5,995 nt of DNA, from assembly GCA_900549945.1 (NCBI GenBank), contig URQJ01000122.1, positions 1 through 5,995 of the forward strand. Direction: 5' to 3'. Source of the DNA: an uncultured Oscillospiraceae bacterium (GTDB lineage: Bacteria; Bacillota; Clostridia; Oscillospirales; Acutalibacteraceae). Below, one piece after another: positions 1 through 5,748 of the stretch. Both the position numbers and the translations under genes were made by a program. How positions within the stretch are numbered: the first letter of the stretch is position 1; every line of letters starts with the position of its first letter. Below the pieces are notes generated by a model that was not told the DNA's origin, searched no databases, and was given only the letters and a program-made list of their open reading frames with translations.

Positions 1-918
1 ACGCAGGAGACCTACTCGATGTCGGACAGTGAATACAACCTGCTGTACTACGAACCGGACGAGGGCAGCATCTATTATGTCGTCAGCCTGTCGGTCAAAA
101 ACCTCGGCAAACAGAGCGACCAGCTGCTTACTTCGTTCCGCACGCAGCAGGACACGGCCTATCTGATCTACAACGACGAATACGAATATCCGCCCTCCGA
201 CCTGCTCGGCGCGCAGACCACGCTGGTCGGCGCCGCGGTGAACCCGCTGAGCACGCGCACCGGCGACCTCGTCTTTTCTGTTCCGAAGGACATCAGCGGG
301 GAATTCTCCCTGCGCATCGTGAAGGATGGCGAAACGCTCGACATGGCGCTGCCCGCGCCGACCGATGCGCAGGAGAGCAGCACGCCGGCGGAAGCCTCCG
401 GTTCCCCCGAAAGCGCGCCGGCGGAAACCGCGGCGCCCGCAGAAAGCGAAACTTCAGAGAGCGGGGGCATCGTGTACGACCCGGACGGTCCGACCGACTA
501 TTTCGTCACCTCAGCCGCCGGCAATCCCCTGCCGTTCGGTGAGACAGCCTCCTTCGGCCCGTGGAAGATCCGGATGGACGGCCACTACACGGAGGCCATC
601 CCGGGCGAGCCCATGACGCACTACCATTTTTTTGCCATGAGCATCACAAACACAAGCGCTGAAACGCTCGCCGTTTCGCCCTCCGCCGCGGGAGACAACC
701 TGCAGTTCACTCTGATCGAGAACAATACGGTGACGTTCCAGCCCGAGGAGAGCGGCAGCTACGATTCCCTGTACGACGTCTCCGTCGCCCCCGGCGAAAC
801 GGTGTCCGGCACGCTCCGCTTCACCGTGGAAGATTCCGTGCAGCAGCTCTTCACGATGCAGGCCGCCTGCGGCGGCGAGACCACGCTGCTCGAGCCGGAA
901 TCCTACGACTGGTGGTAG
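1..918 (+). CDS. DUF4352-like two-domain extracytoplasmic protein, 5' end outside window
   Basis: The reading frame is open to the first base and stops at TAG 916-918. Counting from the ATG at base 19, residues about 1-110 and 152-299 each look like a DUF4352/immunoglobulin-like beta-sandwich. The cues are YYVVSLSVKNLG in the first and HFFAMSITNTSAETL in the second, followed by a late strand of the type GTLRFTVED. A linker rich in Ala, Pro, Glu and Ser (about residues 112-149) joins them. This pattern is typical of secreted or lipid-anchored proteins of Gram-positive bacteria, and no enzymatic motif is visible. The ATG at 19 has an AGGAG nine bases upstream, so a start there cannot be excluded. 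However, it would cut into the first domain and leave no signal peptide, so I infer that the gene begins before the window. The fold is a family-level inference and the specific role is unknown. Confidence 0.75.
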   Translation, partial: TQETYSMSDSEYNLLYYEPDEGSIYYVVSLSVKNLGKQSDQLLTSFRTQQDTAYLIYNDEYEYPPSDLLGAQTTLVGAAVNPLSTRTGDLVFSVPKDISGEFSLRIVKDGETLDMALPAPTDAQESSTPAEASGSPESAPAETAAPAESETSESGGIVYDPDGPTDYFVTSAAGNPLPFGETASFGPWKIRMDGHYTEAIPGEPMTHYHFFAMSITNTSAETLAVSPSAAGDNLQFTLIENNTVTFQPEESGSYDSLYDVSVAPGETVSGTLRFTVEDSVQQLFTMQAACGGETTLLEPESYDWW

Positions 919-950
919 CGCCTGTTCAGGCGGCCCGCCTGAACAGGCGC
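918..950. terminator. Perfect inverted repeat between converging genes
   Basis: GCGCCTGTTCAGGCG (918-932) is exactly complementary to CGCCTGAACAGGCGC (936-950), giving a 15-bp stem with a GCC triloop. It begins at the last base of the preceding stop codon and ends 10 bp before the end of the oppositely oriented gene. It is therefore placed as a shared terminator for both strands. Neither side has a T-tract, so intrinsic termination may be weak; it could instead act as an mRNA 3'-end stabiliser. Confidence 0.55.
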
Positions 951-960
951 TGTGCACCGC

Positions 961-1251
961 TCATCCGTTTTCAAAAAAGCTCGCGAGAAAGCTGCGCTTT
1001 TGGGCGCGCTTGGGCACCGCGTAATCGACCAGCACCGCGTCCTCGCCGATCGTTGTGATGTCGCTCCACGGGATCACGCAGTCGGATTCGTGGCCGAACA
1101 GCCCAAAAAAGCGCGAGCGCCCGTACACGACGATCGCCGCGAGCGAGGCGCTCGCCGTATCGATCTCAATGTCGCCGAGATAGCCGATCCGCGCGCCGTC
1201 GCGGACGCTGATCACCTCGCGGCTGCGCATGTCCCCGATTCTTGTCAGCAT
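961..1251 (-). CDS. YlmC/YmxH-family sporulation protein (PRC-barrel)
   Basis: This 96-residue protein is a single PRC-barrel-like domain. Diagnostic stretches are the N-terminal MLTRIGDMRSREVISVRDG, then RIGYLGDIEID, the central FFGLFGHESDCVIPW and the late TIGEDAVLVDY. These match the order and spacing remembered for Bacillus YlmC and YmxH, small proteins linked to sporulation whose biochemical role is not established. There is no signal peptide or membrane segment, so it is probably cytoplasmic. I chose ATG 1251 because GGAGG (1259-1263) sits 7 bases upstream. An in-frame TTG at 1269 would overlap that Shine-Dalgarno and is rejected. In Bacillus, ylmC lies downstream of sigE-sigG; here the family member diverges from sigG, which keeps the association but changes the layout. 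The short C-terminal extension after VDY (AVPKRAQKRSFLASFFENG) is basic. Confidence 0.9.
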   Translation of the reverse strand: MLTRIGDMRSREVISVRDGARIGYLGDIEIDTASASLAAIVVYGRSRFFGLFGHESDCVIPWSDITTIGEDAVLVDYAVPKRAQKRSFLASFFENG

Positions 1252-1285
1252 AAAACCGCCTCCGTCCAAATTTTGTATCAGGCTA

Positions 1286-1314
1286 TTTTATGCGCGGCGC
1301 GCAGAATTTTATGC
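1286..1314 (-). promoter_or_regulatory. Candidate forespore-type promoter of the YlmC/YmxH gene
   Basis: On the minus strand GCATA (1314-1310) is followed after 17 bases by CATAAAA (1292-1286). This resembles the SigF/SigG pattern of Bacillus (a -35 near GHATR and a -10 near CATWHTA), with one mismatch in the -10. A start about 7 bases further on would give a leader of roughly 27 bases containing the GGAGG. The same eight bases CATAAAAT occur twice, 21 bp apart (1306-1313 and 1285-1292), so a tandem binding site is an alternative reading. TAAAAT could also serve as a SigA -10, but no good TTGACA is placed for it. Confidence 0.35.
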
Positions 1315-1336
1315 CGGCGTGATTTTTCCTTTTGTG

Positions 1337-1366
1337 GATTAAGCCGCCTTTTTGCGGCGCATACTA
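1337..1366 (+). promoter_or_regulatory. Candidate SigF/SigG promoter of sigG
   Basis: CATACTA at 1360-1366 matches the forespore -10 pattern CATWHTA in full. GATTA at 1337-1341, 18 bases upstream, fits the -35 pattern GHATR at four of five positions. In Bacillus, sigG is switched on by SigF and then by SigG itself, so such a promoter is expected here. The predicted start lies near 1373, about 30 bases before the sigG ATG. The -10 box shares its last three bases with the 5' arm of the hairpin at 1364-1396. Confidence 0.55.
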
Positions 1367-1396
1367 CCTCCGGACAAACTTTTTGTTCGGAGGTAG
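1364..1396 (+). promoter_or_regulatory. Leader hairpin covering the sigG Shine-Dalgarno
   Basis: CTACCTCCGGACAAA (1364-1378) pairs with TTTGTTCGGAGGTAG (1382-1396), giving 15 pairs including one G-U around a CTT triloop. The 3' arm contains GGAGG (1389-1393), which is the ribosome binding site 9 bases before ATG 1403. In RNA that contains both arms, the site is fully paired. RNA starting near 1373 from the forespore promoter would lack bases 1364-1372, the part that pairs with 1388-1396, and would leave GGAGG free. From memory, an RBS-occluding hairpin has also been described in the Bacillus subtilis sigG leader. Confidence 0.75.
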
Positions 1397-1402
1397 AGTT
1401 TT

Positions 1403-2182
1403 ATGTACGCTTATGCACAGAGCAAGGTCGAGATCTGCGGCGTAAACACCGCAAAGCTGCAAACACTCAAAAACGACGAGATGCGCGAGCTGCTGGACCG
1501 CAGCCGGCACGGCGACAAGGCCGCGCGCGACAAGCTGATTTACGGCAATCTGCGGCTGGTGCTCAGCGTTATCCAGCGCTTTACGAGCCGCGGCGAGAAC
1601 CCGGACGACCTCTTTCAGGTCGGCTGCATCGGGCTGATCAAGGCCATCGATAATTTCGACCCGCGCCACGAGGTGATGTTTTCCACCTACGGCGTGCCGA
1701 TGATTTCAGGCGAGGTGAAGCGCTTTCTGCGCGACAACAACGCCGTGCGCGTCAGCCGCTCCATGCGCGACACCGCCTACCGCGCGATGCAGATGAAGGA
1801 GCAGATCACGAACGAAAAGGGCCGCGAGCCGAACATCACCGAAATCGCCGAGGCGCTCGGCCTGCCGCCCGAGGACGTCGTGATTGCGCTCGAGGCGATC
1901 GTCGAGCCCGTCTCGCTCTACGAGCCGGTTTTCTCCGACGGCGGCGACACCATCTACATCATGGACCAAATCAAAGGCGGCACGACGGACGGTGACTGGC
2001 TCGAGGAGATCGCGATCAAGGAGGCCATCCACGAGCTGAGTCCGCGCGAGAAAAAAATCCTCTCGATGCGCTTTATCGACGGCAAAACGCAGACCGAGGT
2101 CGCCGAGGAGATCGGCATCTCGCAGGCACAGGTTTCCCGCTTAGAGAAAGGCGCGATGCGCAAAATCAAAAGCGAGCTTTAA
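1403..2182 (+). CDS. sigG: RNA polymerase sporulation sigma factor SigG (late forespore)
   Basis: This 259-residue protein is SigG, the sigma factor that directs RNA polymerase to late forespore genes such as those for spore DNA protection and germination. The signature N-terminus SKVEICGVNTAKL (residues 7-19) is specific to the SigG group. Region 2 spans about residues 47-113, with NLRLVLSVIQRF, DDLFQVGCIGLIKAIDNF and RFLRDNN. Region 3 follows with EKGREPNITEIAEALGL and DGGDTIYIMDQI. Region 4 ends with the helix-turn-helix TQTEVAEEIGISQAQVSRLE (229-248). Length and order match Bacillus SigG (260 residues) without truncation. The start is fixed by GGAGG at 1389-1393. It is monocistronic here, preceded by a forespore-type promoter and an RBS-covering hairpin, and followed by a terminator. 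No sigE or spoIIGA is present in the window, unlike the Bacillus cluster. Residue 47 is Tyr where Bacillus has the Asn implicated in binding the anti-sigma factor CsfB. Confidence 0.97.
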   Translation: MYAYAQSKVEICGVNTAKLQTLKNDEMRELLDRSRHGDKAARDKLIYGNLRLVLSVIQRFTSRGENPDDLFQVGCIGLIKAIDNFDPRHEVMFSTYGVPMISGEVKRFLRDNNAVRVSRSMRDTAYRAMQMKEQITNEKGREPNITEIAEALGLPPEDVVIALEAIVEPVSLYEPVFSDGGDTIYIMDQIKGGTTDGDWLEEIAIKEAIHELSPREKKILSMRFIDGKTQTEVAEEIGISQAQVSRLEKGAMRKIKSEL

Positions 2183-2200
2183 GGCGCGCTTTTCCACGGA

Positions 2201-2241
2201 GAACGGGACGGCCCATAAAGGCCGCCCCGTTCACACTTTTT
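2201..2241 (+). terminator. Terminator after sigG, shared with the converging gene
   Basis: GAACGGGACGGCC (2201-2213) pairs with GGCCGCCCCGTTC (2220-2232) around the loop CATAAA. On the plus strand there is one A-C mismatch, and four bases later comes a TTTTT run (2237-2241). On the minus strand the mismatch becomes a G-U pair, so the stem is continuous for the converging transcript, but no T-tract follows directly. The repeat includes the first two bases (2231-2232) of the stop codon of the minus-strand gene. Confidence 0.75.
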
Positions 2242-2629
2242 CAAGCGCTTTCAGAAGATCGCGCAGATACACGCTCTGCTGCCGCCGGAGGTAGAACCCC
2301 GCAAACGGACGCAGCCACAGCTTTTTCACGCGCACCCTCTCTGTAAAGACGATCCGCGTCCCGCCGCCCTGCGCTTCAAAATCGCCGGTCCATTCGCCGG
2401 CCATATTGCCGTTTTCCAGCCGGAACGCCCACCGGCGGCACGGAATTTCCGCCGTGACGTTGAAGCGCGTCGCATAACCGCCCTTCGCGTACTCGGTGAA
2501 GCCGCCCGCGCCGTGCGTCTCGACGCGCTCCAGATCGCTGCGCCAGCCGCAGTCCGCATAATCCGTCACGATACGCCACACCGTCTCGACCGGGTGCGGC
2601 AGAAACGCCTCAAGGCGCGAGACAGCCAT
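2231..2629 (-). CDS. SRPBCC (START-like) family protein
   Basis: This 132-residue protein fits the SRPBCC/polyketide cyclase-like fold, a helix-grip domain with a hydrophobic ligand cavity. The family pattern is visible: an opening strand VSRLEAFLPHPVETVWRIV, then TDYADCGWRSDLERVE, a middle RWAFRLENGNMAGEWTGDFE, the strand GGGTRIVFTERV and a long C-terminal helix from about residue 105 (FAGFYLRRQQSVYLRDLLKALE). There is no signal peptide, so it is probably cytosolic. The ligand cannot be read from the sequence. ATG 2629 is chosen because GGAGG (2639-2643) lies 9 bases upstream. Extending the frame to 2863 adds an Arg-rich, non-homologous stretch that is simply the shadow of the overlapping gene. 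It overlaps the end of the DUF6506-like gene by 20 bp, which suggests translational coupling and a shared transcript. Confidence 0.88.
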   Translation of the reverse strand: MAVSRLEAFLPHPVETVWRIVTDYADCGWRSDLERVETHGAGGFTEYAKGGYATRFNVTAEIPCRRWAFRLENGNMAGEWTGDFEAQGGGTRIVFTERVRVKKLWLRPFAGFYLRRQQSVYLRDLLKALEKV

Positions 2630-2870
2630 CGGCAAGCACCTCCCCGATCTTTTCCAGCAGCGCGCCGTGCGCCCCGCCGTATTCAAAGCTGCCCTGCGCC
2701 GCTTTTTCGCTGCCGCCGCCCTTTGCCCCGAGCGATTCGCACAGCCGCTTCGCCGCCGCGCAAGCCTCCCCGAGATTCGAGACGCCGGCGATCTCCGCCG
2801 CGCCCCCGCCGATGGCGGCCCGGTCCCTTTCCGCGTCAAACGCACCCATAAGGATAAATGCAAAGCGCAT
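2610..2870 (-). CDS. DUF6506-like small protein
   Basis: This 86-residue protein begins MRFAFILMGAFDAERDRAAI and continues with GVSNLGEACAAAKRL and FEYGGAHG. The order recalls DUF6506 proteins, which as I remember them start with a FAF-type strand, have a VxSxxEAxxxAKxL helix and then an ELCGAFG-like segment. Here that last segment reads FEYGGAHG, and the protein stops soon after, so the C-terminus may be shorter than usual. The function of the family is unknown. AAAGGAG (2877-2883) lies 6 bases before ATG 2870. The upstream extension to 3017 crosses a terminator and the preceding gene and is rejected. The gene overlaps the start of the SRPBCC gene and probably forms an operon with it. No clear promoter was seen in the 70 bp upstream. 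Confidence 0.75.
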   Translation of the reverse strand: MRFAFILMGAFDAERDRAAIGGGAAEIAGVSNLGEACAAAKRLCESLGAKGGGSEKAAQGSFEYGGAHGALLEKIGEVLADGCLAP

Positions 2871-2901
2871 GTCTTTCTCCTTTCCCCCGCCTGCGCGGGA
2901 C

Positions 2902-2933
2902 AAAAACAGCCCGCCGGGCAGGCAGGCTGTTTT
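2902..2933 (-). terminator. Rho-independent terminator of the P-type ATPase-like gene
   Basis: AAAACAGCC (2903-2911) is complementary to GGCTGTTTT (2925-2933). An inner GCC/GGC pairing (2913-2915 with 2921-2923) follows after a C-A mismatch that is G-U on the minus strand. The minus-strand RNA then runs into a T-tract (complement of AAAAA 2902-2906). It begins 7 bp after the stop codon of the long minus-strand gene and isolates it from the DUF6506-like gene downstream. Confidence 0.8.
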
Positions 2934-2940
2934 CGGAACG

Positions 2941-5604
2941 CTATTTAATCTTATTTTTAAAGCGCGGCAGAATGACCGCCGCAACGATCCAGAACAGCTC
3001 GTAGACAAAGAGCGCAAAGGACGAGATCTGGCTCACGCCCGCGATGAACGTGAGGAAGGCGACCAGCACGAAGCCGATGACCACCGCGGCGTTCTGCATC
3101 GCGACGATAAAGCTGATATTCTTCTTCTCGTCGATGCAGGCGGAAACGACGCTCATCATCGATTCCACGCGGCCCTTCGTCGCCACATACGCGTCCGCGC
3201 GGCCGGTCTGCCCGGTCACGAGGCGGTCGCAGGCGCTGTCCGTCTCGGCGCCGATCACATTGACCGCCGAAGCGTCAATGCCGAACAGCCGCCCGATAAA
3301 CTGCGGCGTGAGGTTCGCATCCGACGAGCGGACAAGCAGGGAGACACCGTTGAGCTCAAGCTCCGCGAGCTCCGCCTTTTTCTTGCGGTCCGCGTTGTAG
3401 GTGAGGATGAACATGGCGCAGAGCACGCCGTCCGCCGCCACGTAGAGCACCTGACGGCTGCCGGTGGCATAGCGGCTTTCGAGCGCCTGATCCGGCGCCT
3501 CTATGCCGTGGGACGTGAGCAGCGCGCGCGAACCGATCAGGATCTCACTGCCGTCCACCGTGCCGGCCACGCCGTTTCCAGCCTCAAACCGGCCCTTTTC
3601 GACCTCGGGCAGCTCGCCCTCATGCTCGCTGAGCACCTGCTCGAAAACGCCGCAAAGCGGGCCGCCGAGCGCCTGCATCAGCGCGCCGGCGCGGAGCACG
3701 GCCTCCTCAAGACCCTCCTCCGTAAACGGCTTGACCCCATTGAGCACGACCGTGCCGCGCGGGAACAGGTCCGCCGAATCGACGAGCACCGCGTTGACGG
3801 CGCTCATGCGCTTGATCGCCTCATAGCCCGAAACCATCGCGCCGGCGCGGCGCAGCCTGTGGCTCAGGCGGCTGACCGGCAGGTTCACGGCAAGCATGTT
3901 TGTGACTGCGACGCACACGCAGCAGGAGGCCGCGAGCGCCGTAATCGCAAGGGAAGCGTCCTTCGTAATGACGAGCGCCACGACGCACAGGAGCAGCGAT
4001 GCGACAAGGCCGACCGGCGCGAGCATCTGTGAGGCGGTCTCCGCCGGGTCCGGCTCATACGAAATCTGTAAAAAGCGCTTTAGGAAGCCGGCTTTCTGCT
4101 GGTAGGCGATCGCCGGCTGGGAAACGACCGAGGAGCCCGCGAGCTTCAGGGACGTGTTGTAGTCGTCGAAAATGCGCACGGTGTATTTCTGCTCGCGCGA
4201 CGCCACAAAGCGAAAATTCGAGTGGATGCGCCGGATCATCGTCAGCTTGCCGAGCGAATTCAAAAACAGGATGCCCGCCGCAATGCCGGCATACAGGTGC
4301 ACCTGCCCGGTGGCGAGCGACGCCGAGGAAAACAGCGCGCACACCGTCTGGATCAGGACAGCTGTACAGGCGACAGCCGCCGCGCTGTCCGAATTCGCGC
4401 GGAACTCGACAAGCGCGCGCAGGCCGTTCAAAAGCGACTTCGCGCAGAAGCCGACCGCGATCATCAAAAAGATCAGGGAAACGACCGTGTAGCCGATCGC
4501 GCCGCTCACATCCGTGTTGTTCGGGCTGAAGCCCGCCTCGGCGATGAAAGAGGCGAGCAGAAGGACCACCGTGCTCACGCCGGTCGCAAGCATCCGCAGC
4601 GTCAGCTCGTGCATCGTCGCGCGCAGGTCGTGCGAAACGCTCTTCGCGTCGGCCGGTCCGGTGTAATCGTCAAGCTGCTCGTCGCTGCTCACGTTGGCCG
4701 CCGTCGTCTCGGGCGCCTCCTCGCCGTTCCCGTCGCCGAAGCGGATCTTCAGGCGGTGCCGCCCGGCCGCGGCGCTCGTGTTTCCGTCCTCGGAATAGAC
4801 GCGCGCCTCGCTGAGCAGCGCGCTCTGCAGCACATCCGCATTGATGATGTGCACGGGCAGGTCGCGCTTTCTGTACGCGGTCACGTCGCTGACCGGCGTG
4901 GAAATTTTAGCGGGCTGCGGCGCGGCTTCCGCGGCCGGGGCCTCCTCTGGCTCGGGCTGTCCGCCCGCCTCGAGCTCGGCCTGCTTTTCCTCCGAAAAGC
5001 TCGAAACGTCGTCGAACTCGCCGACCGGCTTTTCCTCCTCCGGCTCATCCGAAACGACGCGCACCGAGCTGATTTCCTCCATGTCCTCGGGCTCCGGCGG
5101 CGCATCCGCCGGGGCCTCCTGCACGGTTTCGAGGATGCGGCGCACCGAATCCTCGCTCACCTCCGGCATGACCTTCGCCTGCTGAACGCCGAGCGTGTCG
5201 CGGCCGGGGTCGAGCTTGATCTCCATCGTGCGCGTCTGCGCGTCCTGTAGCATCGCTTTCTGGAATTCCGGCAGGTTCTCGTCGCCCGCGCCAGCCTCTA
5301 CGTCAATGCCGTGCTGCTTCGCGTACGGGTCGCCCGCAAACGCCGAAACCGGCACCGGCGCCACGATGCCGAGCTCGTTCTCCACCTCGTCGATGTCCAC
5401 GCCGGCATTTTCCACAGCCTCGGCCACGCGGCGTCGGCGCTCGCGCTGCAGGCGGTCGAAATCCTTCGCCACCTCGTCGTCGAGCTCCGCGGTGTTCTCG
5501 TCGAACAGCCTTTTAAAGCCCTCGTCGCTCTTTGTGATCTCGCCGGTCGCGTCAAAGCTGCGCGTGTATTCGTCGATGGGCTTGAGCTGGATGCCGTAGT
5601 ACAT
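2941..5604 (-). CDS. Degenerate P1B-type ATPase-like membrane protein with long charged N-terminal tail
   Basis: The frame gives 887 residues from ATG 5604. Residues 1-330 form a hydrophilic, Glu/Pro/Ala-rich tail, probably cytoplasmic and largely disordered. Eight hydrophobic segments follow near 335-358, 368-390, 405-427, 433-453, 527-547, 552-575, 835-857 and 862-880. That is the P1B ATPase layout of six before and two after the catalytic block. The block aligns in order: GAMVSGYEAIKRMSAVNAVL before the phosphorylation site, an N-domain with FEAGNGVAGTVDGSEILIGS (673-692), and a P-domain-like end. Key motifs are altered: DKTGT reads DSADL (D609 kept), TGD reads SSD (760-762), the HP motif reads GP (648-649), the CPC region reads VNLPV, and neither TGES nor GDGxND is seen. 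It is therefore unlikely to pump ions; a scaffold or sensor role is inference only. The start is doubtful: GGAGG is only 2 bases from ATG 5604, and the open frame upstream looks like real protein. Confidence 0.85.
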   Translation of the reverse strand: MYYGIQLKPIDEYTRSFDATGEITKSDEGFKRLFDENTAELDDEVAKDFDRLQRERRRRVAEAVENAGVDIDEVENELGIVAPVPVSAFAGDPYAKQHGIDVEAGAGDENLPEFQKAMLQDAQTRTMEIKLDPGRDTLGVQQAKVMPEVSEDSVRRILETVQEAPADAPPEPEDMEEISSVRVVSDEPEEEKPVGEFDDVSSFSEEKQAELEAGGQPEPEEAPAAEAAPQPAKISTPVSDVTAYRKRDLPVHIINADVLQSALLSEARVYSEDGNTSAAAGRHRLKIRFGDGNGEEAPETTAANVSSDEQLDDYTGPADAKSVSHDLRATMHELTLRMLATGVSTVVLLLASFIAEAGFSPNNTDVSGAIGYTVVSLIFLMIAVGFCAKSLLNGLRALVEFRANSDSAAAVACTAVLIQTVCALFSSASLATGQVHLYAGIAAGILFLNSLGKLTMIRRIHSNFRFVASREQKYTVRIFDDYNTSLKLAGSSVVSQPAIAYQQKAGFLKRFLQISYEPDPAETASQMLAPVGLVASLLLCVVALVITKDASLAITALAASCCVCVAVTNMLAVNLPVSRLSHRLRRAGAMVSGYEAIKRMSAVNAVLVDSADLFPRGTVVLNGVKPFTEEGLEEAVLRAGALMQALGGPLCGVFEQVLSEHEGELPEVEKGRFEAGNGVAGTVDGSEILIGSRALLTSHGIEAPDQALESRYATGSRQVLYVAADGVLCAMFILTYNADRKKKAELAELELNGVSLLVRSSDANLTPQFIGRLFGIDASAVNVIGAETDSACDRLVTGQTGRADAYVATKGRVESMMSVVSACIDEKKNISFIVAMQNAAVVIGFVLVAFLTFIAGVSQISSFALFVYELFWIVAAVILPRFKNKIK

Positions 5605-5710
5605 CTCCTCCGCCGCGTCGATCTCCTCTTTTTTATTTTTGCGCCGTCCGAACAGGCCGCGCTTTTTCTTTTTCCCGCGCTTTTCCTTTTTCGGGTTTTC
5701 TATCGGCCAT
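5605..5710 (-). other. Probable missing N-terminus of the P-type ATPase-like protein, out of frame
   Basis: Upstream of ATG 5604 the frame stays open to a stop at 5767-5769 but has no ATG, GTG or TTG. It reads as a basic, protein-like stretch ending KRGLFGRRKNKKEEIDAAEE. An ATG at 5710 has GGAG (5721-5724) ten bases upstream but lies in another frame and stops after 25 codons. Removing one A from the A5 run at 5687-5691 (minus strand) would join that ATG to the long frame. The result would be an N-terminus MADRKPEKEKRGKKKKRGLF and 35 extra residues. Sequencing error, true frameshift mutation and transcript slippage on the A-run are all possible. Confidence 0.55.
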
Positions 5711-5748
5711 CCGGATTCTACTCCAACGAAAGCGAGGTTTTTCCATTC

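Noticed and set aside
5..21. AGGAG plus ATG 19 as the true start of the first gene
   Set aside because: The spacing is good, but the start would fall inside a domain and leave a surface-type protein without signal peptide; the frame is open to the window edge.
1252..1269. TTG start six codons upstream of the YlmC/YmxH gene
   Set aside because: The codons would overlap the GGAGG that serves ATG 1251, and the family normally begins at that Met.
1343..1358. Small hairpin GCCGC/GCGGC in the sigG promoter spacer
   Set aside because: Only five pairs around a T-rich loop; it lies upstream of the predicted transcript start and may be chance in GC-rich DNA.
952..1653. Plus-strand frame of 233 codons across the sigG promoter
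   Set aside because: It overlaps two well-supported genes in other frames and the regulatory region, and its translation is low-complexity and basic.
2630..2863. N-terminal extension of the SRPBCC gene
   Set aside because: The Arg-rich extension is the shadow of the DUF6506-like gene, and a good RBS supports ATG 2629.
2886..2899. Hairpin CCCGC/GCGGG before the DUF6506-like RBS
   Set aside because: Five pairs only and no T-tract; not enough to call a regulatory element.
2871..3017. N-terminal extension of the DUF6506-like gene
   Set aside because: It would run through a terminator and into the preceding gene; the RBS AAAGGAG fits ATG 2870.
2812..4032. Long plus-strand frame of 406 codons
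   Set aside because: It lies antisense to the ATPase-like gene, has an Arg/His/Ala-rich composition with no domain signal, and is explained by the GC-rich codon bias of the opposite strand.
4222..5250. Long plus-strand frame of 342 codons
   Set aside because: It is an antisense shadow of the same gene: no sensible domains, Arg-rich, no convincing ribosome binding site.
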